Shown here: positions 1 to 6,580 of the stretch, one piece after another
How the letters are laid out: every line of letters begins with the position of its first letter
Numbering within the stretch: the stretch's first letter is position 1
Source: an uncultured Anaerotruncus sp.
GTDB lineage: Bacteria > Bacillota > Clostridia > Oscillospirales > CAG-272
Length of the DNA: 11,596 nucleotides
Assembly (NCBI GenBank): GCA_905210995.1
Contig: CAJLZE010000066.1
Span: 1 to 11,596 of the forward strand
Reading direction: 5' to 3'
Position numbers and translations under genes: made by a program
The notes under the pieces: model-generated
What the model was told of the DNA's origin: nothing
Database searches by the model: none
What the model saw: only the letters and a program-made list of their open reading frames with translations

Positions 1-46
1 ACCGTGGCGTAAGTTCAAATCCATATCTCACTGCACGGCAGCAGCC

Positions 47-141
47 GTAGGGGAGGGTGAGCTCGGGTGAAACCCGAGGTCGCTCCTCCCGCCGCTGAAG
101 TCTGCACAAATTTTATCGGGAGGGGTAAACCCCTCCCCTAC
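47..141 (+). repeat. Two-hairpin GC-rich REP-like repeat, copy 1
   Basis: The outer 11 bases (47-57, GTAGGGGAGGG) are exactly reverse-complementary to 131-141. Inside are two hairpins. The first spans about 51-100, is long and imperfect, and its tip is the perfect pair 62-68/72-78. The second spans 118-137 and has a 9-bp stem of GGGAGGGGT type. The linker TGAAGTCTGCA joins them. The same architecture, arms and linker recur at 11171-11246 in the same orientation, so this is a dispersed repeat and not a chance palindrome. It lies just downstream of the minus-strand cluster ending at 186, so the hairpins could also stop or stabilise that transcript. No coding sequence is seen in 1-185. Confidence 0.8.
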
Positions 142-185
142 ATTATCAAATTATATTTTCGGGATGGGCAACCTCGGGCTTTGCT

Positions 186-1223
186 TTACTTCCCCACCGC
201 AGACGAAAGCGGTATATAATAAAGATTCGACTTCTGCGTAATGAAATAAAGTCGGTCGCCGATAACGGTGCAGTCCTCAAGCTCCTCCGTCACCTCCGAT
301 ACGTCTATCGGCGGCAGCAGCTTTTTCGCCTCAAGATCCCACGCGCGTATCGCCGAGGGGTTATCCGTCTTGCCGGTGCCGAAGGTGTAGAAAAGATATT
401 TCCCGTACACCGTGCCGCCCTGTGTGAAGTTTACATCGTATTCGGTCGTAAATTGCTCCACAACGTCGGCGACAGTGAGCACGACGAGCTTTTTGTCGGG
501 CGACGGCAGGCGGAATTTTGTGATTATGTAGCGGTTTTCGTCATAATACGCATCCATAGAGCGGTTAGTGCGGTAGCGCGCACCGTGCAGCCAGATATAT
601 TCGCCGTCGGTGCCGACGATCCATGACGGCCAGCCCCAGTAAGGCATATACCCCGCTGCGGCAAAGCCGGACTGATCGAGATGCAGCGTCTGAATACGCT
701 CGGATGTGTATTTGCCGTCCTTCTCGACGATGTTTTCGACGCTGCACTTCATCACGTCGCCCGAATTTCCGTCCACAACGTAAAGCAGCGGGATGGGGTT
801 GCCATTGTAATGCACCGTACTGAAATTGCAGTTGTTTGCGTGATTGCCGTCCGACGCCGAGCCGAGGCGGAAGGTGGCTATCGGATCCGGACTGCCCGAG
901 TCGAGATCAAAAACATTGCAGTCGCCGGTGTGGTAGAGCTGAAAGAGCTTTCCCTGCCATACCGACATACCCTGAACGGAATTTTTAACCGTTCCCTTGT
1001 TGAATTTTATTGCTTTTGTAATGACCATAGGTTCCGCTTCCTTTGTGTCCTCCGGCAGCGATGCGCTGTCCGTGAGGTCATTTTTTGTGTCCTCAGATAC
1101 AACGGCTGAAGGCTCCGGTACGTTGCCGCCCGTCTGCCCGCCGGCAGTCGTGCCGCTCCTCATGCAGGCTGTGAGGAGAATTGCCGCGGCGGTCATAATA
1201 AACAACGGTGCTTTTTTGTTCAT
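186..1223 (-). CDS. Lipoprotein of unknown function, possibly beta-propeller-like
   Basis: This is a 345-residue exported lipoprotein. It begins with MNKK, a hydrophobic stretch and the lipobox LTAC with the lipidated Cys at residue 20, followed by a Gly/Thr/Ser/Pro/Glu-rich linker to about residue 70. The rest is rich in short beta-like repeats with aromatic turns (GKLFQLYHTGD, YLFYTFGTGKTDN, GDRLYFITQKSNLYYIPL), which suggests a repeated-blade or propeller fold anchored outside the membrane. I see no catalytic motif. The start at 1223 is preferred over an in-frame ATG at 1250 because it forms an ATGA overlap with the upstream stop, which implies translational coupling, and because it places the signal peptide at the N-terminus. 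It is the last gene of the minus-strand cluster. The lipoprotein call is strong. The fold is inference and the function is unknown. Confidence 0.85.
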   Translation of the reverse strand: MNKKAPLFIMTAAAILLTACMRSGTTAGGQTGGNVPEPSAVVSEDTKNDLTDSASLPEDTKEAEPMVITKAIKFNKGTVKNSVQGMSVWQGKLFQLYHTGDCNVFDLDSGSPDPIATFRLGSASDGNHANNCNFSTVHYNGNPIPLLYVVDGNSGDVMKCSVENIVEKDGKYTSERIQTLHLDQSGFAAAGYMPYWGWPSWIVGTDGEYIWLHGARYRTNRSMDAYYDENRYIITKFRLPSPDKKLVVLTVADVVEQFTTEYDVNFTQGGTVYGKYLFYTFGTGKTDNPSAIRAWDLEAKKLLPPIDVSEVTEELEDCTVIGDRLYFITQKSNLYYIPLSSAVGK

Positions 1224-2101
1224 TGTTTCACATCCCGATTTATGTTCCATGTGATCAGATAATCCGGGTCCTTTACCGTTTCTCCGGTCGAATGAATCTT
1301 ATATTCGCCCGGCGCGGCATAGCTTACCGGGGCGGTGTCAGGCGGTAAATTGAATCTTCTGCCGTCGGGATGTTCGATGAGTATGCCATGAGCATCAACT
1401 GACACGACACGTCCCCAGAACTGTCTGCGATCGACGATCTCGTTGCCGGAATAATATGTGAGCCCCGCAAGAGCGACCTTTCCGACCATTTCGTCAAGAC
1501 TTATGCTGCCGCCGCGTCTCTCGGCAAGGTAAAGTCCTTGGTCGCGGAGAAGCGACGGAATGTCAAACACCGATATTCCGTCTTTCTCGTATCGAAAGGC
1601 TTCTCCCGGATGCGTGGCATCAAAGGTGTCCCATGCGGTTATGAGCTTTTCGGTCTTTTCGATCCCGGACGAGGTGAAAAGTTTTTCGCATCCCGCTGTA
1701 TCGGAGGCATACACAGTCATAACGTTATATTTTCCGAACATTATCTCATCACCGCTCGTGTGTCCGCCGAAACCGAATGCATTCATGCCGTCGGCGATAA
1801 GAACGGGACCGAGACTGTCGAGCAAAGTCACCGCCTCATCGTGAGAGCAGCCGTCGAGATAATAAACATCGGTATGAAAACCGCCCGAAAGTCCCTCTTT
1901 AATCTTTTTTTCGTCATCGAGGTCAGTAGGTATCTCAAGTATGAAAAACACGGGCTCGTCACGCATCTCAAGGAAATGCTTCATTATGTCTGCGACCTTT
2001 CCCGTGCCTACGTTGGCGGTCATCATTTTGTCGCAAACCGTATACTGTTCAAATAGTCTTTCCGGGAACGGAACTCTGCAACACTTTTTAAGTTCTATCA
2101 T
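1220..2101 (-). CDS. Conserved-looking cytoplasmic protein of unknown function, two-domain
   Basis: This 293-residue soluble protein has no signal peptide or membrane segment. The N-terminal half alternates hydrophobic strands and acidic helices (FFILEIPTDLDDEKKIKEG, GPVLIADGMNAFGFGGHTSG), like a small alpha/beta domain. A middle segment runs WDTFDATHPGEAFRYEKDGI and SLLRDQGLYLAERR. The last ~75 residues (FWGRVVSVDAHGILIEHPDG, then LPPDTAPVSYAAPGEYKI) look like a small beta-barrel of the SH3 type. The overall look recalls small bacterial immunity-like proteins, but I cannot name a family and I see no catalytic triad or nucleotide-binding loop. The start ATG lies 14 bases after the stop of the broken lipoprotein gene, and the stop overlaps the next start as ATGA, so it sits inside a co-transcribed unit. 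Both neighbours encode lipoproteins. The gene call is firm; the function is unknown. Confidence 0.8.
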   Translation of the reverse strand: MIELKKCCRVPFPERLFEQYTVCDKMMTANVGTGKVADIMKHFLEMRDEPVFFILEIPTDLDDEKKIKEGLSGGFHTDVYYLDGCSHDEAVTLLDSLGPVLIADGMNAFGFGGHTSGDEIMFGKYNVMTVYASDTAGCEKLFTSSGIEKTEKLITAWDTFDATHPGEAFRYEKDGISVFDIPSLLRDQGLYLAERRGGSISLDEMVGKVALAGLTYYSGNEIVDRRQFWGRVVSVDAHGILIEHPDGRRFNLPPDTAPVSYAAPGEYKIHSTGETVKDPDYLITWNINRDVKQ

Positions 2102-2115
2102 AGTTATTCTGCTTC

Positions 2116-2534
2116 TCAGTACCCTTCACCGGTCACGGTCCACGTACCGCCGGTGAGGGTCAGCTCTATGCTGCGCGGCTGCTCGAGCAGTTCGCCGCCT
2201 CGTTTTGCCTTTACCGTAAACACGACCTTGTCAGCCGTCGCCGACTTCACATCAAGCGACACGACCTCAAAGACCGTATTTTTGTAATACGCCCGCGCCG
2301 CTTTCTCGGCACCGTCGGGTACCTCCGACGTTCCGGTCGTATCGGCGGGCGCTGCGTCGGTCACCGTACCTGCGGATGTCCCGGAAACGGATACCGCGGA
2401 AGAGTAACTGCCGCGGAGGTCGTTTGCGCTGTGCCCGCAGCGGTGACAGCATCCCCGTTTTTATCGTTTGCTCCGCACGCGGCAAGCATCACAAGTGACG
2501 CAAGCAGCACGGATACGATCTTTGCATTCCTCAT
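2116..2534 (-). pseudogene. Small lipoprotein gene split by a one-base frameshift
   Basis: Two adjacent minus-strand frames make one lipoprotein. The first (from 2534, MRNAKIVSV) carries a signal peptide and the lipobox LAAC with Cys at residue 20, then a Thr/Ala/Ser linker ending near TTSAAVT; it runs out of frame into PRYPFPGHPQ and stops at 2361. The second frame resumes the same linker style (SSAVSVSGTSAGTVTDAAPA) and continues into a compact beta-rich C-terminal domain, AARAYYKNTVFEVVSLDVKS to GTWTVTGEGY, stopping at 2116. Joining them needs one extra base near 2400-2405 and gives a protein of about 139 residues. An alternative start at 2564 overlaps the SGNH hydrolase stop, but 2534 places the signal peptide correctly and has GGAA about 9 bases upstream. 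I see no slippery heptamer, so this is either a recent mutation or an assembly error. Confidence 0.8.
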
Positions 2535-2556
2535 TTTCCGTTTTTCCGTTCTTCGC

Positions 2557-3333
2557 TCATGCATGCAGGTCTGTCCCGATGAAGCCGACCTCTCTGAAAT
2601 CCCGCATATTGTGGCGGATGATATAGTCGATATACGCCGCCGTCATTTTTGCGGTCAGAAGATATCCCGCCGGATTCATATGTCCGCGCATATAGAAATT
2701 CCTTCTGAATTCCGCATCATAGCGCGGTGCGTATTCGAAAAAGTCGAGGACATATGTGTTGTCGTATTTTTCGGCAAATGCATGGATCAGCTCGCGGTGC
2801 GCGCGGCGCAGCTCCTGCTTTCCGTCGTCCTCGTCGCCGCGCGGCATGGTCATGAGAAAGAACTTTGCCCGCGGCTGGATCTTTTTGAGCCTTTCTATGA
2901 TGTGCGCGTAATAATACGCAAACGTCATGCGCGCGGGGTCGGGCGAATCAATGTCGTCGGCGATGCCGACCTCCTGCTTTTTACCGAAAAGGTCGTTAAC
3001 GCCGAGCGCGATTATGTAGCACTGCGCCGCATACGACGGATTCCAGTAGCCGTTTGCGTCGGCGAATTTCTCCCAATACTCCTTGGCGGTCATCCCGCCG
3101 CGCGACATATTGTAGACCTTGCAGCCGCACATACGCGCCATGAACTGCCCCCACGAGTATTCATACATATCGTGATAGCTGCTGCCCTTTTCGGCAGCGG
3201 CTTCGAACTCGCCGGACGACAGGCTGTCGCCTATACACGCAACGGTGCGGAATATCGCCGTGTATCCGCCGTCGGGCGGTATGTTGTCGAGAGGTCTTTC
3301 CGAAGCGTTATCGAAAATGTCGTCAAGCTTCAT
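2557..3333 (-). CDS. SGNH/GDSL-family hydrolase (esterase or deacylase)
   Basis: This 258-residue protein has the SGNH fold signatures in order: block I IGDSLSSGE with the nucleophile Ser37; block II SRGGMT with oxyanion-hole Gly79/80; block III ALGVNDL with Asn113; and block V GHMNPAGY with His218. The residue three before His218 is Met, so the usual Asp of a DxxH triad is missing. The enzyme may use a Ser-His dyad or another acid. The family hydrolyses ester or acyl bonds, often on carbohydrates or lipids, but the substrate cannot be read from the sequence. There is no signal peptide, so it probably acts in the cytoplasm. AGGA at 3343-3346 sits 9 bases before the ATG. It starts 40 bases after the asd stop and its own stop abuts the small lipoprotein gene, which suggests one operon. 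Confidence 0.87.
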   Translation of the reverse strand: MKLDDIFDNASERPLDNIPPDGGYTAIFRTVACIGDSLSSGEFEAAAEKGSSYHDMYEYSWGQFMARMCGCKVYNMSRGGMTAKEYWEKFADANGYWNPSYAAQCYIIALGVNDLFGKKQEVGIADDIDSPDPARMTFAYYYAHIIERLKKIQPRAKFFLMTMPRGDEDDGKQELRRAHRELIHAFAEKYDNTYVLDFFEYAPRYDAEFRRNFYMRGHMNPAGYLLTAKMTAAYIDYIIRHNMRDFREVGFIGTDLHA

Positions 3334-3373
3334 TTTTTCACATCCTGCCTTTGTTCGGAATTGGCCGGTGCGG

Positions 3374-4450
3374 TCAGTCCATATACCCGAGCCTGTAAAG
3401 CAGCTCGGCGTTCAGTACCGCACCGCCCGCCGCGCCGCGCAGCGTGTTGTGCGAAAGCCCGACGAACTTCCAGTCGAACAGCGTGTCGGGGCGCAGTCTG
3501 CCGACGGATATTCCCATGCCGCCGTAAAGCATGCGGTCAAGCGCCGCCTGCGGGCGGTCGTCCTCTTCAAAATAAGTAATGAACTGCTTCGGCGCGCTCG
3601 GCAGCTCAAGCTCCTGCGGCAGCCCGCGGCAGGCAGCCCAGCGATCGAGGATCTCTTCCTTTGTCGGCTTGCGCTCAAAACTCACGAACACCGCTGCGGT
3701 GTGACCGTCGGTGACCGGCACGCGGATGCACTGCGTGGTGATGAGCGGCTCGGATGCCGGGACCACGACGCCGTCCTTTACCTCGCCCCAGATGCGGAGC
3801 GGCTCCTTTTCGCTTTTTTCTTCTTCGCCGCCGATGTAGGGTATCACGTTGTCTATCATCTCGCGCCACTCGTTGAAGGTCTTGCCCGCGCCGGATATCG
3901 CCTGATAGGTCGTGGCTACGACGGTCTTTATCCCGAACTCACGCAGGGGCGAGAGCATGGGAACATAGGACTGTATCGAGCAGTTCGGCTTGACCGCGAT
4001 AAAGCCGCGCTTCGTTCCGAGCCGTGCGCGCTGGTGCGCTATCACCTCGGCATGGGAGGCATTGATCTCGGGCATTATCATCGGCACATCGGGCGTCCAG
4101 CGGTTTGCCGAGTTGTTTGAGATAACGGGCAGCTCGTGACGTGCGAGGTCCTCCTCAAGCGCCTTTGTTTCGTCCTTCGGCATATTTACGGCGCAAAAGA
4201 CGAACTGTGCACGCTCGGCGATCGCATCTGCGTCGGCAGCATCGAGAACGGTCATGTCGGCAAATTTTTCGGGCATCGGCACGCTCATCTTCCAACGCCC
4301 GCCGACAGCCTCGCGGTAGCTTCTCCCCGCCGAGCGCGCGGACGCGGCAAGGCAGGTGACTTCAAAGTAAGGGTGATTTTCAAGCAGGGTCAGAAAACGC
4401 TGACCGACCATTCCGGTAGCGCCGACCACGCAGCAAGACATTTTATTCAT
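3374..4450 (-). CDS. asd: Aspartate-semialdehyde dehydrogenase, archaeal/fungal type
   Basis: This 358-residue enzyme reduces L-aspartyl phosphate to aspartate semialdehyde with NADPH (EC 1.2.1.11), the branch point to lysine/diaminopimelate, threonine and methionine. The N-terminal Rossmann motif GATGMVGQ (residues 10-17) binds NADP. The catalytic Cys157 lies in VKPNCSIQSY, SGAGK is at 186-190, and the probable catalytic His250 is in VTDGHTAAV. The length and the motif set (NNSANRWTPDVP, KPNCSIQ, SGAGKTF) fit the archaeal/fungal-type subfamily better than the classical bacterial enzyme. The start at 4450 is supported by AGGAG at 4458-4462 with a 7-base spacer, and a promoter lies 28-56 bases further upstream. 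It leads the minus-strand cluster, with the SGNH hydrolase gene 40 bases downstream. Confidence 0.95.
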   Translation of the reverse strand: MNKMSCCVVGATGMVGQRFLTLLENHPYFEVTCLAASARSAGRSYREAVGGRWKMSVPMPEKFADMTVLDAADADAIAERAQFVFCAVNMPKDETKALEEDLARHELPVISNNSANRWTPDVPMIMPEINASHAEVIAHQRARLGTKRGFIAVKPNCSIQSYVPMLSPLREFGIKTVVATTYQAISGAGKTFNEWREMIDNVIPYIGGEEEKSEKEPLRIWGEVKDGVVVPASEPLITTQCIRVPVTDGHTAAVFVSFERKPTKEEILDRWAACRGLPQELELPSAPKQFITYFEEDDRPQAALDRMLYGGMGISVGRLRPDTLFDWKFVGLSHNTLRGAAGGAVLNAELLYRLGYMD

Positions 4451-4477
4451 ATGGATTCTCCTGAAAGTATTTGTATT

Positions 4478-4506
4478 ATGATATCATAAATTCTTGAACA
4501 AATCAA
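4478..4506 (-). promoter_or_regulatory. SigA-type promoter for asd
   Basis: Read on the minus strand, TTGATT (4501-4506) and TATCAT (4478-4483) are 17 bases apart, close to the vegetative consensus. They lie just upstream of the asd SD site. An overlapping alternative, TTGTTC with TAATAC, also has 17-base spacing. The leader is too short (about 20 bases) to hold a T-box or riboswitch, so no amino-acid-responsive leader is visible. Confidence 0.6.
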
Positions 4507-4545
4507 GCGCTGCGGCGAATTTTGCAAGTCACGGCGCGGTTTTAT

Positions 4546-5481
4546 TCATTTTTCTTCGTTTTTCGACTTTACGTACTCGTTATACACTACGTTTTTCGGC
4601 ACGCCGCGGTCACGTGCAGCAGCCTTCACCGCGTCGCGTTCGGGCATTCCCGCATCGGTGTAATGACGCACGTGAGCCGGCACGTCAAGCCCACGCCAGA
4701 ACTCCGCAGCCTCGGGGCGTTTGCCGCCCTCGAGCACAAGAACGTATTCGCCGCGCGGCTCGCTGCTTTCATAATATTCGACGGCGCCGTCGAGCGTCAG
4801 CCGCAGCACCTCCTCGTTGAGCTTTGTCAGTTCGCGGCAAAGCGCTATCCGCCGCTCCCCTCCCGCAGCATCACGAAGGTCGGAGAGCGTTGTGCGCAGC
4901 CTGTGCGGGGCTTCGTGCAGGATGACGGTGCGTTCCTCGCCGGCGACAGCCGCAAGCCTTTCGCGGCGCTCGCGCCCCGACACGGGAAGAAAGCCCTCGA
5001 AGCAGAAATGCGCGGTCGGAAGCCCCGACACCGTCAGCGCCGCAATACCCGCGCACGCCCCCGGCAGCGGAACAACGGGAATGCCCGCCGCGGCGCACAG
5101 GCGCACAAGATCCTCACCGGGATCGGAGATGCCCGGCGTGCCCGCATCTGTGACGAGCGCACAGCTCTCACCCGCAGCAAGGCGTTCGACGATCTCGGGA
5201 CCGCGCGCAGCCTTGTTGTGTTCGTGATATGACACCATCGGCTTCGAGATGCCGAAGCGCGAAAGCAGCCTGCCCGAGTTGCGGGTGTCCTCGGCGGCGA
5301 CAAAGCTCACCTCAGAGAGGACCTTTACGGCGCGATATGTCATGTCGGCAAGGTTGCCTATCGGCGTTGCGACAAGATAAAGCGTGCCCGCCTCAACGCG
5401 GTTGCGGTCGCCCTCGGCGCTCCCGTCAAACGGGAAGGTTGCGAATTCGTCGTTTTTTATATCTTCTTTTATGTTTTCCAT
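4546..5481 (-). CDS. rsmI: 16S rRNA (cytidine1402-2'-O)-methyltransferase RsmI
   Basis: This 311-residue SAM-dependent methyltransferase of the tetrapyrrole-methylase fold 2'-O-methylates C1402 in the decoding centre of 16S rRNA. Diagnostic motifs appear in order: ATPIGNLAD (38-46), EDTR (64-67), SYHEHN (84-89), the SAM-site loop with DAGTPGISDPG (112-122), PLPGACA and GFLP. The C-terminus carries the usual small helical domain (PERDAVKAAARDRGVPKNVV). About 31 residues precede the first beta strand, a longer N-terminal tail than usual. The start at 5481 is supported by AGAGGA at 5490-5495 with an 8-base spacer. It diverges from the amidase gene across 92 bases and is followed by asd on the same strand, which has its own promoter. 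I see no strong terminator between rsmI and asd. Confidence 0.95.
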   Translation of the reverse strand: MENIKEDIKNDEFATFPFDGSAEGDRNRVEAGTLYLVATPIGNLADMTYRAVKVLSEVSFVAAEDTRNSGRLLSRFGISKPMVSYHEHNKAARGPEIVERLAAGESCALVTDAGTPGISDPGEDLVRLCAAAGIPVVPLPGACAGIAALTVSGLPTAHFCFEGFLPVSGRERRERLAAVAGEERTVILHEAPHRLRTTLSDLRDAAGGERRIALCRELTKLNEEVLRLTLDGAVEYYESSEPRGEYVLVLEGGKRPEAAEFWRGLDVPAHVRHYTDAGMPERDAVKAAARDRGVPKNVVYNEYVKSKNEEK

Positions 5482-5501
5482 GCTGGCAGTCCTCTTTCGT
5501 C

Positions 5502-5529
5502 ACCGCACGCGGCGGCGGCGCATACAATA
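5502..5529 (+). promoter_or_regulatory. Possible sporulation-type (SigK/SigE-like) promoter for the amidase
   Basis: CATACAATA at 5521-5529 matches the -10 of Bacillus SigK promoters (CATANNNTA) and also the SigE -10. An AC dinucleotide at 5502-5503 sits exactly 17 bases upstream, the spacing of the minimal SigK -35. TACAAT (5523-5528) could equally be a vegetative -10, but no good TTGACA-like box lies 16-18 bases upstream of it. An AC dinucleotide is a weak signal, so the assignment is tentative. Confidence 0.35.
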
Positions 5530-5573
5530 AAATAATGAAACGGCTACGGCTGACGCCGGGAAAGGTATATGTT

Positions 5574-6140
5574 ATGGCAATAAAAATATACATAGATCAG
5601 GGCCACAACCCCGTGAATCCCAACGCGGGCTCGGAGGGCAACGGACTCCGTGAACAGGATATAGTATACACCATCGGACAGGAACTTGCAAGACTTTTGC
5701 GCGCAAACGGTAATTTTGATGTGCGTCTTTCGCGTCCGACGCCCGGAACGCAGCTCGGAACAAGCAATGCAACGAGTCTTGCCGCGCGCGTTAACGACGC
5801 AAATTCATGGGGCGCCGATTATTTTATCAGCCTCCATACGAACGCCTCGGGAGATCCGACTCCTACGGGGAGCGAAGCGCTGGTGTTTTCGCAGCCATCC
5901 GCCGCCGCGTCGCTCGGCACAGATATACTCGGCTGGCTGAACCGTCTGACGGGACTGCGCAACCGCGGCGTCGTTACGCGCTCGGGACTTTATGTGCTGC
6001 GGAAAACACGTATGCCCGCCGTGCTCGTGGAGCTCGGATTCATCACGAATCCGAACGACGCGAGGCTTATGAGCAACGATCCCGAGCTTTTCGCAGAGGC
6101 GGTGTACAACGGAATTCTCGAATATCTCGGGCTTCTTTGA
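5574..6140 (+). CDS. N-acetylmuramoyl-L-alanine amidase (Amidase_3), without signal peptide, CwlC-like
   Basis: This 188-residue zinc amidase cleaves the bond between N-acetylmuramic acid and L-alanine in peptidoglycan. It consists of essentially the catalytic domain alone. Zinc ligands are His11 (DQGHNP), Glu27 (GNGLREQ) and His88 (ISLHTNA), and the catalytic Glu153 lies in VELGFITN. The start follows AAAGG (5561-5565) with an 8-base spacer; the open frame extends much further upstream, but only as a shadow of rsmI. No signal peptide, membrane segment or wall-binding repeat is present. The N-terminal organisation closely resembles Bacillus CwlC, a mother-cell lytic amidase that also lacks a signal peptide. 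That parallel and the upstream CATACAATA box suggest a late-sporulation role. The alternative is an endolysin-like enzyme, but no phage genes are nearby. Confidence 0.92.
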   Translation: MAIKIYIDQGHNPVNPNAGSEGNGLREQDIVYTIGQELARLLRANGNFDVRLSRPTPGTQLGTSNATSLAARVNDANSWGADYFISLHTNASGDPTPTGSEALVFSQPSAAASLGTDILGWLNRLTGLRNRGVVTRSGLYVLRKTRMPAVLVELGFITNPNDARLMSNDPELFAEAVYNGILEYLGLL

Positions 6141-6149
6141 GGCTTTTTT
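6131..6149 (+). terminator. Weak intrinsic terminator at the end of the amidase gene
   Basis: GCTTC (6131-6135) pairs with GAGGC (6139-6143) through one G-T wobble across a TTT loop, and a run of six T follows directly (6144-6149). The stem overlaps the stop codon. Five base pairs is short, so termination may be inefficient. Confidence 0.35.
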
Positions 6150-6464
6150 CGATGACCGAAGTTAGATTATATACTCTGCATATAATAGATATACATCTAA
6201 CTAATTAGAATATCATGAAATTATTATAGCCGAATATAGTTGATAAAAGTCTTATTTCACGTTCGCCGAGGGGAATGGCGCCAAAGCGGACATTAGGACG
6301 CCCGAAAAGGTAATTTTCGTTTACCCGCAAAAAAACGGCAAAAATGTCGTCGGCGAGCACCCTCGCGTCCGATAAGAGCAACGACCGGCAGCGACATGAC
6401 ACGAAGCCAGCATAAAAAAGAGCAGCCCGGCGGACCACGGCATTGAATATCCGAAAGCAAAATA
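6141..6464. other. Gene-poor stretch with an AT-rich dyad and short stems, nothing identified
   Basis: No convincing gene is present. At 6150-6260 the sequence becomes distinctly AT-rich, unlike its surroundings, and contains an inverted repeat, GTTAGAT (6161-6167) with ATCTAAC (6195-6201), around a TATA-rich centre. Further on there are small hairpins, such as CGAAAA/TTTTCG (6303-6308/6314-6319) and GCGAG/CTCGC (6353-6357/6362-6366). I cannot match these to a known RNA. A 77-codon minus-strand frame (6438-6205) starts at GTG without an SD site and is not supported. Confidence 0.5.
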
Positions 6465-6494
6465 GGCGTGCTGCCGCAATTGCGGCAGCACGCC
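6454..6494 (-). terminator. Perfect 30-bp palindrome, probable ligA terminator
   Basis: Positions 6465-6494 are an exact inverted repeat: a 13-bp GC-rich stem beginning GGCGTGCTGCCGC with an AATT loop. On the minus strand it is followed by TATTTTGCTTT, a usable T-rich tail, and it lies about 87 bases after the ligA stop. On the plus strand the following bases (AAAATGTTCCGTTTT) make a poorer tail. The length and perfection of the stem are unusual for a simple terminator. Confidence 0.7.
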
Positions 6495-6580
6495 AAAATG
6501 TTCCGTTTTATTTCGTTACGGTAGCCGACAGCCGGTGTATTTCACGCGCGGCAGTGTGCCGGAATCAGACTCTTTCCGTC

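Noticed and set aside
13..22. GTTCAAATCC resembling a tRNA T-loop at the left edge
   Set aside because: The bases on either side do not form the 5-bp T stem, and no acceptor arm or CCA follows.
2361..2410. Programmed -1 ribosomal frameshift in the small lipoprotein gene
   Set aside because: No X XXY YYZ slippery heptamer and no downstream stem were seen at the join, so a mutation or sequencing error is more likely.
2431..3579. Long plus-strand open frame of 382 codons
   Set aside because: It lies opposite the SGNH hydrolase and part of asd, which have clear family motifs; the plus-strand product is Arg/Ala-rich with no motif.
4451..4545. T-box or lysine riboswitch upstream of asd
   Set aside because: The promoter sits so close to the SD that the leader is only about 20 bases, too short for either.
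5229..5573. N-terminal extension of the amidase frame
   Set aside because: The extension is a shadow of rsmI, and the amidase domain starts right after a good SD at 5561-5565.
6205..6438. Minus-strand 77-codon frame in the gene-poor stretch
   Set aside because: It starts at GTG with no SD, has no motif, and runs into the AT-rich island.
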